DNA from: a virus
Direction: 5' to 3' (one strand)
Length of the DNA: 30,848 bases
Virus record (IMG/VR): IMGVR_UViG_3300030106_004702
Location: 1 to 30,848 of that record
Of this stretch, positions 15,590 to 23,629 are shown piece by piece. Position 1 is the stretch's first letter; each line of letters opens with the position of its first letter. Position numbers and translations under genes: made by a program. The notes beneath the pieces are model-generated. The model was given only the letters and a program-made list of their open reading frames with translations, ran no database searches and had not been told where the DNA came from.

Positions 15590-15804
15590 CTTACAGCACC
15601 TTTCAATTCAAAAAACTTATCAACTGCATCGTCTATATTCTTGTAAATCTTACTAAATTTTAATTTCTTAGAGTGTACTTGATAGGTACGAGACATCCCA
15701 TTTCTCGATGGTATGTAATTGCCTAAATTGCATAGGCTAATGTCTTTGTACTCGATAGCACATCCCGAAAATAGGACTGATTTATAATCCGATTTGATAT
15801 CCAT
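15586..15804 (-). CDS. Small unknown protein between the polymerase halves
   Basis: 72 residues. The ATG at 15804 follows the stop of the N-terminal polymerase half by two bases, and AAGGAG five bases ahead of it lies inside that gene's last codons. The sequence has a strand-rich first half with two cysteines (SGCAIEYKDISLCNLGNYIP) and a basic second half (KKLKFSKIYKNIDDAVDKFFELKG), which could be one small alpha/beta domain. I do not recognise a family. The stop is shared with the next start as ATGA, so it is co-translated with the GIY-YIG gene. Its role may be tied to that gene or to the polymerase. Confidence 0.6.
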   Translation of the reverse strand: MDIKSDYKSVLFSGCAIEYKDISLCNLGNYIPSRNGMSRTYQVHSKKLKFSKIYKNIDDAVDKFFELKGAVR

Positions 15805-15806
15805 TA

Positions 15807-17378
15807 TTACTCCTTAATCTCCATAATTTTGCTTAGTAGGTCAATGCCAAGTATATCAAACTTTACATGACCCTGATCTTCAAGATCTCCCATTTCAAAT
15901 CCAGCTATTAGGTTTTTACTTCTATCCTGAACCATAGGGCACACCTCTCTTAACTTTTTAGATGATATGATAACTCCTGCAGCATGTTTGCCTTGGGACT
16001 TTATTGTGCCCTCTATATCAATAGCCTGCTGAAAGACAGATGCTAAAGGGCCTATCAAATCATCTTCACTGTTGACCTTGCACCATCTATCTAAAATTTC
16101 TGGCTGATATAGTAGAGTCCACTTAATTAAAGACTTCTCTCCACTCTGCTCCATGAGGTCAGATACATCTGCTTCATTTGGTATGTTCTTAGTTATATCG
16201 TTCATCTCCCCAAAAGAAACATTACTGTTAATACGCATAATTTCTTTGAGAGCTGCCTTACCTTGTAGTTTGTTAAAGGTCAACATCTGGGAAACATTAT
16301 CTTCGCCATACTTTGACTTAATATAGCCTATAACTTCATCTCTTTTCTCCGCTGGAACATCTAGGTCAATATCGGGAAGTGATACATGACCATCGGTATT
16401 TCTACCAGCGTTGTAAAATCTTTCAAAAATTAAATCATATTGTATTGGGTCAATTTCTGTTATGCCGATCAAATAAGATATAAGACAGCCGGCAGCAGAG
16501 CCCCTTCCGGGCCCCGGAAGCCAACCTCTTGATCTGACGTGGTTGACAATATCTTGAACAATCAAAAAATAACCAGATAGATTAGCTTCAAATATAACAT
16601 CCATTTCCGTCTTAATTCTATCGAGATATTCTTGCTTTTTACTCTCGTCATTAACCTTACCTGTAACCGCAAGCAACTCTCTCCAACCATCCCTACATAA
16701 CTGTTTAAGGTAGTCATCTTCAGTGTAGTCGTCTGGACAATCAAACTTAGGCAGCATAGGCTGTCCTAGTATTTCATATTCCTCGCACTCATCAGCGATA
16801 TCTGCAGACCAGCTAATTTCTTCTTGAGTATACAGTTTTTTCACTTGCTCTGGCGAAGGAAGGTAAAAATCGTCTGAACTAAAAAACTTCTTTAACTTCT
16901 TATTATCGTCTAACTTGTTAGCAACCTTAGACATGTTGGTTTTTATGCCTGAGCAAAGGAGTATGCGGTGTAGTTCTGCTTCACATGACTCAACATAGTA
17001 GACTGGCTTTTGTTTGATGCTATCTGTAGATATAAGATTTTCATCTGAAATAGAATCAATAAGCTTATAAACGACCTCATCGGAATAGCTGTTCTTTTTA
17101 GATACTAAATCTATTAGAGAATACCAACCCTCTTTGTTCTTCGCTAATAAAGTTTTCGTCTTGCCATTTTCAAACTCAAATGTGCATCCTATTATTGGCT
17201 TTACGTCTTGCTTTCGGCACTCTTTAAAAAATGCTACAGCTCCAGATATAGTATTTATATCAGTGATGGCGCAAGCATTATAACCAAACTCTTTACATTT
17301 GGATATTAGCTTGTCGGGCTTTGAAAAACCTCTTTGCAGGCTAAAGTGAGTCTTATTGTTTAGTGGAACCCAGTTCAT
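15807..17378 (-). CDS. dnaE: DNA polymerase III alpha, N-terminal half (split)
   Basis: 523 residues, ATG at 17378 with GAGGT upstream. Residues 1-200 are a PHP domain. Its metal ligands look degraded (KTHFS at 9-13 in place of HxHxS, and TDIN at 39-42 in place of TDHG), so it is probably structural. The palm follows: GPGRGSAAG at 289-297, the catalytic D338 and D340 in PDIDLD, HAAGVI at 465-470, and the third aspartate D508 in KFDILG. The reading frame ends 15 residues later at a TAA, at a natural loop before the fingers. The missing fingers continue in the ORF at 12912-14471. There is no intein-type sequence at the end (the last residues are KIMEIKE). The two ORFs sum to about 1040 residues, near the length of a complete DnaE. 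The start overlaps the upstream nuclease gene by 26 bases. Confidence 0.93.
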   Translation of the reverse strand: MNWVPLNNKTHFSLQRGFSKPDKLISKCKEFGYNACAITDINTISGAVAFFKECRKQDVKPIIGCTFEFENGKTKTLLAKNKEGWYSLIDLVSKKNSYSDEVVYKLIDSISDENLISTDSIKQKPVYYVESCEAELHRILLCSGIKTNMSKVANKLDDNKKLKKFFSSDDFYLPSPEQVKKLYTQEEISWSADIADECEEYEILGQPMLPKFDCPDDYTEDDYLKQLCRDGWRELLAVTGKVNDESKKQEYLDRIKTEMDVIFEANLSGYFLIVQDIVNHVRSRGWLPGPGRGSAAGCLISYLIGITEIDPIQYDLIFERFYNAGRNTDGHVSLPDIDLDVPAEKRDEVIGYIKSKYGEDNVSQMLTFNKLQGKAALKEIMRINSNVSFGEMNDITKNIPNEADVSDLMEQSGEKSLIKWTLLYQPEILDRWCKVNSEDDLIGPLASVFQQAIDIEGTIKSQGKHAAGVIISSKKLREVCPMVQDRSKNLIAGFEMGDLEDQGHVKFDILGIDLLSKIMEIKE

Positions 17379-17868
17379 TATTTACCTCAAATTCATTCAA
17401 CTCTGAAATCGCAACATTATGGCAGTCAGCTCTAACAACAAAACCATTTGAAGGATCTATCTGGCCTTTAGTAAGCTTTCTAGCCTTCTCGAAATAATTA
17501 TCGTGAGTCAACCAACCTAGTACCCACGCCCTACCCCATCTTTTGTTTTTGTTTTCTATTCTAACGAAAACATACCTGTCACATTTTTGCCTAGTGTTAA
17601 AGTTTGCAACTGAGCAATCGTAGTAGGGCTTAGGGGGCGACGTGCATCTCTTTGTTTTAACATCATATTTGATTCCGTCTTTAGAAACCAAATCATAATC
17701 ATATGTGTTATTAATTGTACCATCAATAACAACATTTGCAACCTCTTCACCTAAAAAACCAGCAATATTTCCATCGCCTTTCATGATGGAGTTTTTAATA
17801 ACTCCCATCTCTCTAGACTTTGCCCATGCGCGTTTCTTCATATCTTCTGTAATTTTTACTTCAATCAT
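17353..17868 (-). CDS. PD-(D/E)XK-type nuclease
   Basis: 171 residues, ATG at 17868 in a TAATG junction with the Cas4-like gene. The core is GFLGEEVANVVIDG (E41/E42), DYDLV (D57 or D59) and YDVKTKR (D69-x-K71), which gives the E...D...D-x-K layout of the restriction-endonuclease fold. Later, CDRYVFVRI gives a core strand, and AWVLGWLTHDNYFEKA resembles the end of the fold. Similar compact proteins are common in phages as structure-specific or restriction-like nucleases. The lack of a recognisable DNA-reading domain argues against a true restriction enzyme, and a recombination or fork-processing nuclease fits the neighbours better. Confidence 0.7.
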   Translation of the reverse strand: MIEVKITEDMKKRAWAKSREMGVIKNSIMKGDGNIAGFLGEEVANVVIDGTINNTYDYDLVSKDGIKYDVKTKRCTSPPKPYYDCSVANFNTRQKCDRYVFVRIENKNKRWGRAWVLGWLTHDNYFEKARKLTKGQIDPSNGFVVRADCHNVAISELNEFEVNNELGSTKQ

Positions 17869-18881
17869 TATCCGGGAGCCTCATAATATCCAACATCAAA
17901 ACCTTCTCTAGTACAATTCTGTATAGTGTCTAACATTCCAAACTGTTCTAAATGATTGCTGACATGCCTGCACATACTCTCATTAGTTCCGGGCCAGTCT
18001 TTCTTGCAAAAGTCGCAAAGTTTTTGACACTTCCAATGAGACTGGGTTCTAGAAAGCATTCTAGGTCGTGTTGTCTTCTTGATTTCCTCAAACCTATCCT
18101 TAAGCATGCCTAAAAATTTACGTCTGTCACTTTCTTCAAAGCAGATACTGAAAGGACCTCCATCTCTAATAAAGTATATCGACATAATGGCATCACTATA
18201 TTCAGGAAAAAGGTGAGAAATCGCGTAATGATACAACATTAATTGCGGATCTTTACAGAGCTTCTCGTAAGTTTTTTCCTCGCCTGTCGCCCAGTTTAAC
18301 CTACGGCCAGTCTTCCAATCTATAACTTCAATCACATTATCGTCTACCTCTGTCACGAGGTCGATTGTACCCTTAATCGCAAGCCTGCCTTCTACTCTAG
18401 TACCGTCTGGCATATCGTATTCATATTTAGCCCAGTCCTCTTCGATGGGTATATCAAACTGTGGTTCAGCCGCTACAATATTTCTCTTTCTGGGATCAAA
18501 GTTTCCGTCATCATAGGTCAACGCTTCCCAAGTTAGTTTATCACAAAACTTATAATCGGCATTAGTGTAATGATGATTGCAGTTAGATGTATAGTGGTCG
18601 TAGCTACGCTTAAGGATTTCGTTTACAAATTTCTTTGTTCCGAGTCTACGTTTAGTAAACTCGACCTCTCCGATAGCGTCATCCTCAAGCAATAGCTCGG
18701 CCTTGTCTTGATGTAGCTTCTTGCAGCCAGCGAGAACTTCCATAACTTTATGTACAATAGTTCCTAACTGAGCCTTTTTACCAGATACACTTTGATGACC
18801 TAGAACATAAGTCATAAAGTATTGCATCTGACAATACTCGAAATTGTTGTAGCTAGAGCTACGTATATATGTGACTAACAT
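17868..18881 (-). CDS. Cas4/RecB-like PD-(D/E)XK nuclease with probable Fe-S cluster
   Basis: 337 residues, ATG at 18881 directly after the dNMP kinase stop, with AAGGCG upstream. The Cas4/AddB layout is complete: S-x-x-N-F-E-Y-C at 10-17 (C17), LGTIVHKVMEV with H44, GTIDLV with D174, EVIDWKTGR with D188 and K190, and the DPQLMLYHYA helix with Q213. A cysteine group C285, C289, C292, C304 near the end, with C17, could hold a 4Fe-4S cluster as in Cas4 and AddB. These are single-strand exonucleases used for recombination or end processing. There is no CRISPR array and no other cas gene in the window, so a role in phage replication or recombination with the RecA-like protein is more likely. Confidence 0.85.
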   Translation of the reverse strand: MLVTYIRSSSYNNFEYCQMQYFMTYVLGHQSVSGKKAQLGTIVHKVMEVLAGCKKLHQDKAELLLEDDAIGEVEFTKRRLGTKKFVNEILKRSYDHYTSNCNHHYTNADYKFCDKLTWEALTYDDGNFDPRKRNIVAAEPQFDIPIEEDWAKYEYDMPDGTRVEGRLAIKGTIDLVTEVDDNVIEVIDWKTGRRLNWATGEEKTYEKLCKDPQLMLYHYAISHLFPEYSDAIMSIYFIRDGGPFSICFEESDRRKFLGMLKDRFEEIKKTTRPRMLSRTQSHWKCQKLCDFCKKDWPGTNESMCRHVSNHLEQFGMLDTIQNCTREGFDVGYYEAPG

Positions 18882-19712
18882 TTATTCGCCTTCTTGTTTG
18901 ATAGCAGTAATACCGCCTACCAGTCCCTCAAAAGATGATTCTTCTGAGTCGATAGGTTCTACTGGCGCTTCTTCTTGTGCTACTTCTCCAAGCCAGCCCC
19001 ATTCATCCATAAGTTCCACAACCATTTTATTGGTTTCTAACACGCTTAAGTCTTGATTATCTATAACAGAGTCGTAGCCTTCAAATCCATCTAGAGCTAG
19101 TTCGCTATTATGGTTGTCTTTTAAGTTGCTTCTAGTGAGGTGAATAACCTTTCCTCCAGCTCTCTGAACGGCCTCTACTTCATTTGGAAATCTGCAGTCA
19201 GAAATCACTGCAATTAAAGGCTCTTCATTAGATATGTTTTTTATAGTTCTTTCTGTCCATATATCAGAGTAGATGCCCCTACAAATATCAGTGCCAAAGA
19301 CCTGTAAGAATTCTCTAGCTGTCATTCGACCCGTTTCATCACCGTCATAGCCGGGAATATCTTCCCATCTAATCCATGTCAGACTGTTTTTTTCAGCATT
19401 AGAGCCATAACACTGCTCCTTACTTAAACCAAAAAGTCCTGTAGCTATCTCTTTTAAGGGGGAAGCAAACGCATAATGCTTGATGAACGGCCACATATTA
19501 TCGACAGCCCAAAATGCGAATTCAATATCCTCTCTAGTGACATCTAAAACTCCTTGATTTGAGCCGTCAGTAGAAACTATCAACTGGCCTTTGTCTGATA
19601 TAGCAAAGTCATCGAGCAGTCCATGAGACTTCATTTGATATCCGTGCAGGAAATTACAGCAAGTGTTTTTGCCTGACTGTTTTTTACCCGCAAATGCTAA
19701 AATTCTAGTCAT
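18882..19712 (-). CDS. Deoxynucleoside monophosphate kinase (T4 gp1-like)
   Basis: 276 residues, ATG at 19712 in a TAATG junction, with AAGGGGT upstream. A P-loop GKKQSGKNT lies at 9-17. The gp1-type signature follows: AREFLQVFGTDICRGIYSDIWTER near 133-156, then ISDCRFPNEVEAVQRAGG near 169-187 and VIHLTRS. These enzymes turn dNMPs to dNDPs and feed phage DNA synthesis. An acidic tail (VAQEEAPVEPIDSEESSFEG) extends beyond the family core and may be a flexible arm. With the dUTPase at 22776-23195 it makes a small nucleotide-supply set beside the replication genes. Confidence 0.85.
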   Translation of the reverse strand: MTRILAFAGKKQSGKNTCCNFLHGYQMKSHGLLDDFAISDKGQLIVSTDGSNQGVLDVTREDIEFAFWAVDNMWPFIKHYAFASPLKEIATGLFGLSKEQCYGSNAEKNSLTWIRWEDIPGYDGDETGRMTAREFLQVFGTDICRGIYSDIWTERTIKNISNEEPLIAVISDCRFPNEVEAVQRAGGKVIHLTRSNLKDNHNSELALDGFEGYDSVIDNQDLSVLETNKMVVELMDEWGWLGEVAQEEAPVEPIDSEESSFEGLVGGITAIKQEGE

Positions 19713-20749
19713 TAAAGTACCCCTTCAAGTTCGTTTATAATTTGTTCTTTGATTTGTTCTATGCTCATTTCACCAATATCTTTCTCTGATATGTCTGGAC
19801 GGTAGTAATTAAACCTCCTACCTCCCTTTTTAATGATTTGTTCAGCGGCTCTTTCACCAGCCTCATCGGTGTCTGTTAAAATTACTAAATTTAAAGCTCC
19901 ACTCTGTTCGAGCAAGACTAACTGTTCGTCACTTAGACTTGCGCCGAATATACCGACGCAGTTTTTAACACCCGCTTCGTGCATTCTCCATACATCACCC
20001 TGACCTTCTACTAGCACGGCAGTTCCTGTATTTAGTATCTCTTCTTTGGCCACGTTCATGCCGTATAAGTATGCGCTTTTTCTAAACCCTTTACTATGCA
20101 GCCATTTTGGTTTCATCCACTCGGAAGAGGCGCGGCCAATACATCCAACATAATTATAGTCTTCATCGTAGATTGGGACAACAATTCTTCCAGACATTGG
20201 CTTATTTTTATTATTGCACATTCCAATGTCAAAGTTTACCAGAGTTTCTTCTTGATAACCTCTATTGATATAGTATTTAGAAGGTATGGCAATGCTTTCA
20301 ACTATTTCATTTCTAGAAATCTTAGGAGCTTCTCTAAAAGGACTTCGTTCAAAAGTTTCAAGTATCTTGATATCATTATTAGTTTCAACGGCAGTGTTTG
20401 GTATATCTTCTGCCTTGAGGTCAAGAAATTTTAAGCAGAAGGAGTAAGCCGTATAGATATCTATCTCTTTACTGAGCTTGTTTGCTAAAGCCCCTCTAAC
20501 AAAACCAAAGAGACTCTTAGAGTAATCTTCTTCACAGTGCTGCGTCCAGCACGCCCAATTACCTTTAGAGGTATTGCCATCAGTAAAGATACTACACCCC
20601 ATCGGATTATCACCACCATGAATAGGGCAAGCGAAGGATAGTCTGTTAGGATGCTCTTCGTACTCTATATCAAAATACGACATTATGTCGTGTAGTCTGG
20701 GAAATAATTTATTCGATATCTGAAATATCTGTGTATTGTTCAACGCCAT
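19712..20749 (-). CDS. dnaG: DnaG-type primase (CHC2 zinc finger plus Toprim)
   Basis: 345 residues from the ATG at 20749. A longer frame to 20830 lies deeper in the helicase gene and has no better signal, but the 41-base overlap here is also long, so the start is uncertain. The zinc finger is FACPIHGGDN (C41, H44) with NWACWTQHCEE (C67, C72). The Toprim part has VLVEGQGDVWRMHEAG (catalytic E) and LVILTDTDEAGERAA (D-x-D). The protein is shorter than bacterial DnaG and lacks a clear C-terminal helicase-binding domain. It makes RNA primers for the phage fork, probably with the helicase encoded just upstream. Confidence 0.88.
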   Translation of the reverse strand: MALNNTQIFQISNKLFPRLHDIMSYFDIEYEEHPNRLSFACPIHGGDNPMGCSIFTDGNTSKGNWACWTQHCEEDYSKSLFGFVRGALANKLSKEIDIYTAYSFCLKFLDLKAEDIPNTAVETNNDIKILETFERSPFREAPKISRNEIVESIAIPSKYYINRGYQEETLVNFDIGMCNNKNKPMSGRIVVPIYDEDYNYVGCIGRASSEWMKPKWLHSKGFRKSAYLYGMNVAKEEILNTGTAVLVEGQGDVWRMHEAGVKNCVGIFGASLSDEQLVLLEQSGALNLVILTDTDEAGERAAEQIIKKGGRRFNYYRPDISEKDIGEMSIEQIKEQIINELEGVL

Positions 20750-22193
20750 TTTCTGTGTCAAAGCCTTTATTCTTAGTATCGCTGGATTTGCGGAGCTCGT
20801 TTCTCGTTCGACCTTCCGAAATCTTTCCAAACTTGCCGATCATATCCATGTTGATATAGTCTCCATCATCAAGACCAGACCCGTGTCTGGCGACAATCGG
20901 CACCAATTTTCTGTTACCGTTTTCTTCAAGATCATCCGCCATCTCTTCATCTGATTTCATCTTAAAAATACTAAAGCTAGTACATAGCCATATGAGTCTA
21001 TCAGATCCAGAAACAACGTCTGTTGATTCTTTTGTTATACCGTCTCGATTAAGCTGCACAAAGCTCAGGCATGGTACATCATACTTGACAGTAAAGTTAT
21101 GCAGTTGTGTTATTTGAAAGCCTAAGACTTGAAACTCCTGCATTGAATTAGATATACTGTCGGAGTTCATAAGTTTAAGGTAATCATAAATTATGAGACA
21201 GTCTTTTGTTCTTCCATTTTCGTCAAAGCCTACCTCTTGATATATCCACTTACGCATAATGCTTAGTATGTTTTCAAAAGGTTGACCCGCAATGCTTACA
21301 TAATGATAAGGTATATCCTTTAGATGTTCGGCTCCCTTTTCTACCTTTTCAACATCTAGCTCGTTATTTGCAAACTTACCAGCAGCAAGCCTGTTTATTT
21401 CGACATTGCTTAAATTTGCCAGCATTCTATTCAGGTGATCTTCCTTAGACATCTCAGTATCTAGCATTAGTACTGGGATATTTAAATTCTTCGCCACATG
21501 TAGAGCTACAGCATCTCCAAACATAGACTTACCTACTTTAGGTCTAGCAGCAATTAGGTCAACACATTTTCGTCTTAAACCTCCACCTATAGCCTCGTCA
21601 TAGACTGGAAACCCAGTGCTTATGCCAATAGACATATCTTTGTTTTCTTTGAGGTATTGGATATATTCATCAACCTCATCGCCAATAATCTCAGGCTTGT
21701 TACTTGCTCTCTGATATATTTTAGAAGTGACCTCTAAAACAGGCGATTCAATTAGAGAGATGATGTCATTTATATCTTCATCTCCAGTGACTTTGTCTAT
21801 CTCAGAAGAACAAACCTTCAAAGTCTTTTTGACATCACGAGCGACTTTAAGTTTTGAGATTTTAGCTGCATGGATTTGTACGTTTTCCTTATTTATAGGA
21901 AAGTTAAATAACGATCTTATAAAACCTATCTCTTCTGGACTACTAATATTTTCATAGAAGCCTAGTTGATTGGCTGAAGATAGCAGGGAAGAAAGCTCCA
22001 CGCTCTGAGAGTCTTTCATAGACTTCTCAATACACTTGAAGATGATTTGGTTCATCTCGTTTGTAAAATAGCTAGAGTCAACAAAATCAATATCAAGATA
22101 GCAGTCTAATCCATACTGACATATTCCAGCCAGCACAGCTCGCTCAGCCGCTAAGTCTTCTAGCTTCCGTTTATTTTCTTTATTTCGTACCAT
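20709..22193 (-). CDS. dnaB: DnaB-type replicative helicase
   Basis: 494 residues from the ATG at 22193. A 12-residue longer frame is in the data but lies deep in the small upstream gene. The N-terminal helical domain has AERAVLAGICQYG near 16-28. The RecA-like domain starts with ISTGFPVYDEAIGGGLRRKC, then Walker A ARPKVGKS near 216-223, LMLDTEMSKEDHLNRML (H1a), the Walker B strand DCLIIYDYLKLM and the LSFVQLNRDGITK motif (H3). GSDRLIWLCT and VARHGSGLDDG near the end fit motif H4 and the arginine-finger region. The last 40 residues are charged and probably disordered. This protein unwinds DNA 5'-3' at the phage fork and would load the primase. No loader gene is apparent next to it. Confidence 0.9.
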   Translation of the reverse strand: MVRNKENKRKLEDLAAERAVLAGICQYGLDCYLDIDFVDSSYFTNEMNQIIFKCIEKSMKDSQSVELSSLLSSANQLGFYENISSPEEIGFIRSLFNFPINKENVQIHAAKISKLKVARDVKKTLKVCSSEIDKVTGDEDINDIISLIESPVLEVTSKIYQRASNKPEIIGDEVDEYIQYLKENKDMSIGISTGFPVYDEAIGGGLRRKCVDLIAARPKVGKSMFGDAVALHVAKNLNIPVLMLDTEMSKEDHLNRMLANLSNVEINRLAAGKFANNELDVEKVEKGAEHLKDIPYHYVSIAGQPFENILSIMRKWIYQEVGFDENGRTKDCLIIYDYLKLMNSDSISNSMQEFQVLGFQITQLHNFTVKYDVPCLSFVQLNRDGITKESTDVVSGSDRLIWLCTSFSIFKMKSDEEMADDLEENGNRKLVPIVARHGSGLDDGDYINMDMIGKFGKISEGRTRNELRKSSDTKNKGFDTENGVEQYTDISDIE

Positions 22194-22327
22194 AATAATC
22201 CAATATTGGCCATAGCATAAGAAATCCACATCAATGCGTGTGGATAATCTTTTTGTTTAATACATGAGCCGCATACGATAATATACATCAATGCGGAAAC
22301 AGCTATCGCTGTCATACCAAAAGTCAT
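22160..22327 (-). CDS. Very small membrane protein, two TM segments
   Basis: 55 residues. The ATG at 22327 follows the TAA of the gene before it directly, with AGAGG seven bases ahead, and the stop (TAG) is at 22160. Residues about 5-22 (TAIAVSALMYIIVCGSC) and about 31-46 (ALMWISYAMANIGLLW) form two likely membrane helices, joined by a short charged loop (IKQKDYPH). The ending is basic (EIKKINGS). The YAMANIGLLW pattern recurs in many small phage membrane proteins of unknown role. It overlaps the helicase start by 34 bases and is translated in another frame. Confidence 0.65.
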   Translation of the reverse strand: MTFGMTAIAVSALMYIIVCGSCIKQKDYPHALMWISYAMANIGLLWYEIKKINGS

Positions 22328-22426
22328 TTACATACCTCTAAATATATAAAATCCCATACAAATAGTGGCGCTTAAAAATACACCGAGTAAAAAATCTTTC
22401 CATTCTAAAGTTATCGCTTTTTTCAT
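22328..22426 (-). CDS. Tiny single-pass membrane protein
   Basis: 32 residues from the ATG at 22426, which overlaps the upstream TAA as TAATG, and the TAA lies directly before the next gene's ATG. The N-terminus is basic (MKKAITLEWKDF), then about 18 hydrophobic residues (LLGVFLSATICMGFYIF) and RGM. This is enough for one membrane helix. The tight fit between two real genes, with coupled start and stop, argues that it is translated, but its size leaves doubt. Confidence 0.5.
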   Translation of the reverse strand: MKKAITLEWKDFLLGVFLSATICMGFYIFRGM

Positions 22427-22773
22427 TATCCAAAAAATCCTTTAATCTTAGTTAAAATATCACCACCTCCAAAACCTCCTTTGAAGATAACTAGGTATGC
22501 TACTATAGCACCTGCGATGATAAAAAACAACCATTTTCTTTTAGATGCAACCGCATAAATCTTTTCTTTTAATGCATTCAGCTTCTCTAATCGGTATTCC
22601 CGTCTTTCCTTTACTTTTTCTTTACGTTCTTCTTTTCTATCTTCTTTAGCTTCTCGACGAACCTCTCCTCTAGTCCTAACAGCTTCTTCTGCGGTAGGTT
22701 CTTCGGGTGTCTCTTCTTGACTTCTAGCAGCTTTCCTCTCGGCTAGTATTTCTTGTAATCTGTTAAAAGGCAT
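22426..22773 (-). CDS. Charged coiled-coil protein with C-terminal membrane anchor
   Basis: 115 residues, ATG at 22773, two bases after the dUTPase stop. Residues 1-75 are very rich in K, E and R (about 40-70: VRREAKEDRKEERKEKVKER) and should form a long helix or coiled coil. Residues about 83-97 (WLFFIIAGAIVAYLVIF) are a membrane segment. The end has a glycine-rich turn and an amphipathic helix (ILTKIKGFFG). The order, with a cytoplasmic charged domain and an anchor near the C-terminus, resembles tail-anchored proteins. I do not recognise a family. It heads a run of three small membrane proteins. Confidence 0.65.
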   Translation of the reverse strand: MPFNRLQEILAERKAARSQEETPEEPTAEEAVRTRGEVRREAKEDRKEERKEKVKERREYRLEKLNALKEKIYAVASKRKWLFFIIAGAIVAYLVIFKGGFGGGDILTKIKGFFG

Positions 22774-22775
22774 TA

Positions 22776-23195
22776 TTATCTCCCAGTGCTGCCAAAACCA
22801 CTATCGCCTCGGTCAGCCTCATCTAAATTTTCAACTTCTATAAAATCTACATCCTCTACCTTTTGTATAAGTATCTGAGCAATCCTATCACCCGGCTCTA
22901 TCATAAAAGTAGATTCTGAAGTATTAAGTAAACAAACTTTGACTTCTCCCCTATAGCCGGAGTCAATTACTCCAGCTAAAACGGCAATGCCATTTCTTAC
23001 CGAAAGGCCTGATCTTGGCCAAATAAGCCCAACACACCCTTCTGGTATTTCTATAGCAATTCCTGTTGATACCAGTTTCCTGCAACTTCGCATGACAGCG
23101 TCTGTCTTGGAGGCATACAAATCCCATCCAGCATCTGTGACGTTCGACCGTGTTGGAACTCGTGCGGTTTCTGATAATAGTTTTACTTTGACCAC
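22776..23195 (-). CDS. dut: dUTPase
   Basis: 139 residues. The start is GTG at 23195 (TAGTG junction) with AAGGAGAAG ahead. All five trimeric dUTPase motifs are present in order: DAGWDLYAS (1), WPRSGLSVR (2), GVIDSGYRGEV with the catalytic D and Y (3), PGDRIAQILI (4) and RGDSGFGSTGR (5, the P-loop-like tail). The length is typical. It hydrolyses dUTP to dUMP, keeping uracil out of phage DNA and feeding dTMP synthesis. Confidence 0.95.
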   Translation of the reverse strand: MVKVKLLSETARVPTRSNVTDAGWDLYASKTDAVMRSCRKLVSTGIAIEIPEGCVGLIWPRSGLSVRNGIAVLAGVIDSGYRGEVKVCLLNTSESTFMIEPGDRIAQILIQKVEDVDFIEVENLDEADRGDSGFGSTGR

Positions 23196-23629
23196 TATCT
23201 TCTCCTTCCAGACAGGCAGGCGTCACAAACAAACCATTCTCTTTTATGAGATTCATGTACATCAAAGATCTGTCCGCACTCCTGACATTTTTGAGATATC
23301 ATTTTAGAAGGGTTTCTTCTTTCTGTTAGTGCAACATCTGGCGTAATTATATCCACATGTTCTGTCTTGTCGTCCACAAACTGATTTACTCTATCTTTAA
23401 TAGAATTCACTGGTACGTGACGTTCTCCTTTAGCCTCTGATCTTTCAGGCATAGAAAAATCATCGACAGAAACTTTTCTTATTGGCTTCTCTTTTGGCTG
23501 CACTACAGGCTCAGGTTCTTGAACGGTAGAATTGTCGGCTATAAGCTGATTAGCCATAGCTATCAATTCAGCATCGTTCAAGGCTATACCCTTTCTTAGG
23601 AGGTCTTTAGCCGTTTCCAGTACGCTCAT
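23195..23629 (-). CDS. Unknown protein with C-terminal four-cysteine zinc ribbon
   Basis: 144 residues, ATG at 23629 in a TAATG junction, with GAGGAT upstream. The first 30 residues are a helix hairpin (LLRKGIALNDAELIAMANQLI). The middle is a proline- and charge-rich linker (EPVVQPKEKP). The C-terminus has CQECGQIFDVHES then WFVCDACLSG, giving a C-x2-C...C-x2-C zinc ribbon with a histidine pair between. This resembles DNA- or RNA-binding ribbons of phage regulators, but I see no named family. It lies between a small unknown and dut, in the replication region. Confidence 0.6.
   Translation of the reverse strand: MSVLETAKDLLRKGIALNDAELIAMANQLIADNSTVQEPEPVVQPKEKPIRKVSVDDFSMPERSEAKGERHVPVNSIKDRVNQFVDDKTEHVDIITPDVALTERRNPSKMISQKCQECGQIFDVHESHKREWFVCDACLSGRRR

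Noticed and set aside
12912-17378. A split DnaE intein as in cyanobacteria
   Set aside because: The cyanobacterial site falls at the FNKSHA motif, which is uninterrupted here (C-half residues 176-185). The N-half ends in KIMEIKE and the C-half starts without an intein-C motif (no HN-C/S junction).
15807-17378. The split as a simple sequencing or assembly frameshift
   Set aside because: The halves are separated by about 1.3 kb holding three intact genes in coupled order, with their own start signals. A frameshift cannot give that.
17868-18881. A CRISPR-Cas system because of the Cas4-like protein
   Set aside because: I saw no repeat-spacer array and no other cas gene. Cas4-like nucleases are common in phage replication regions.
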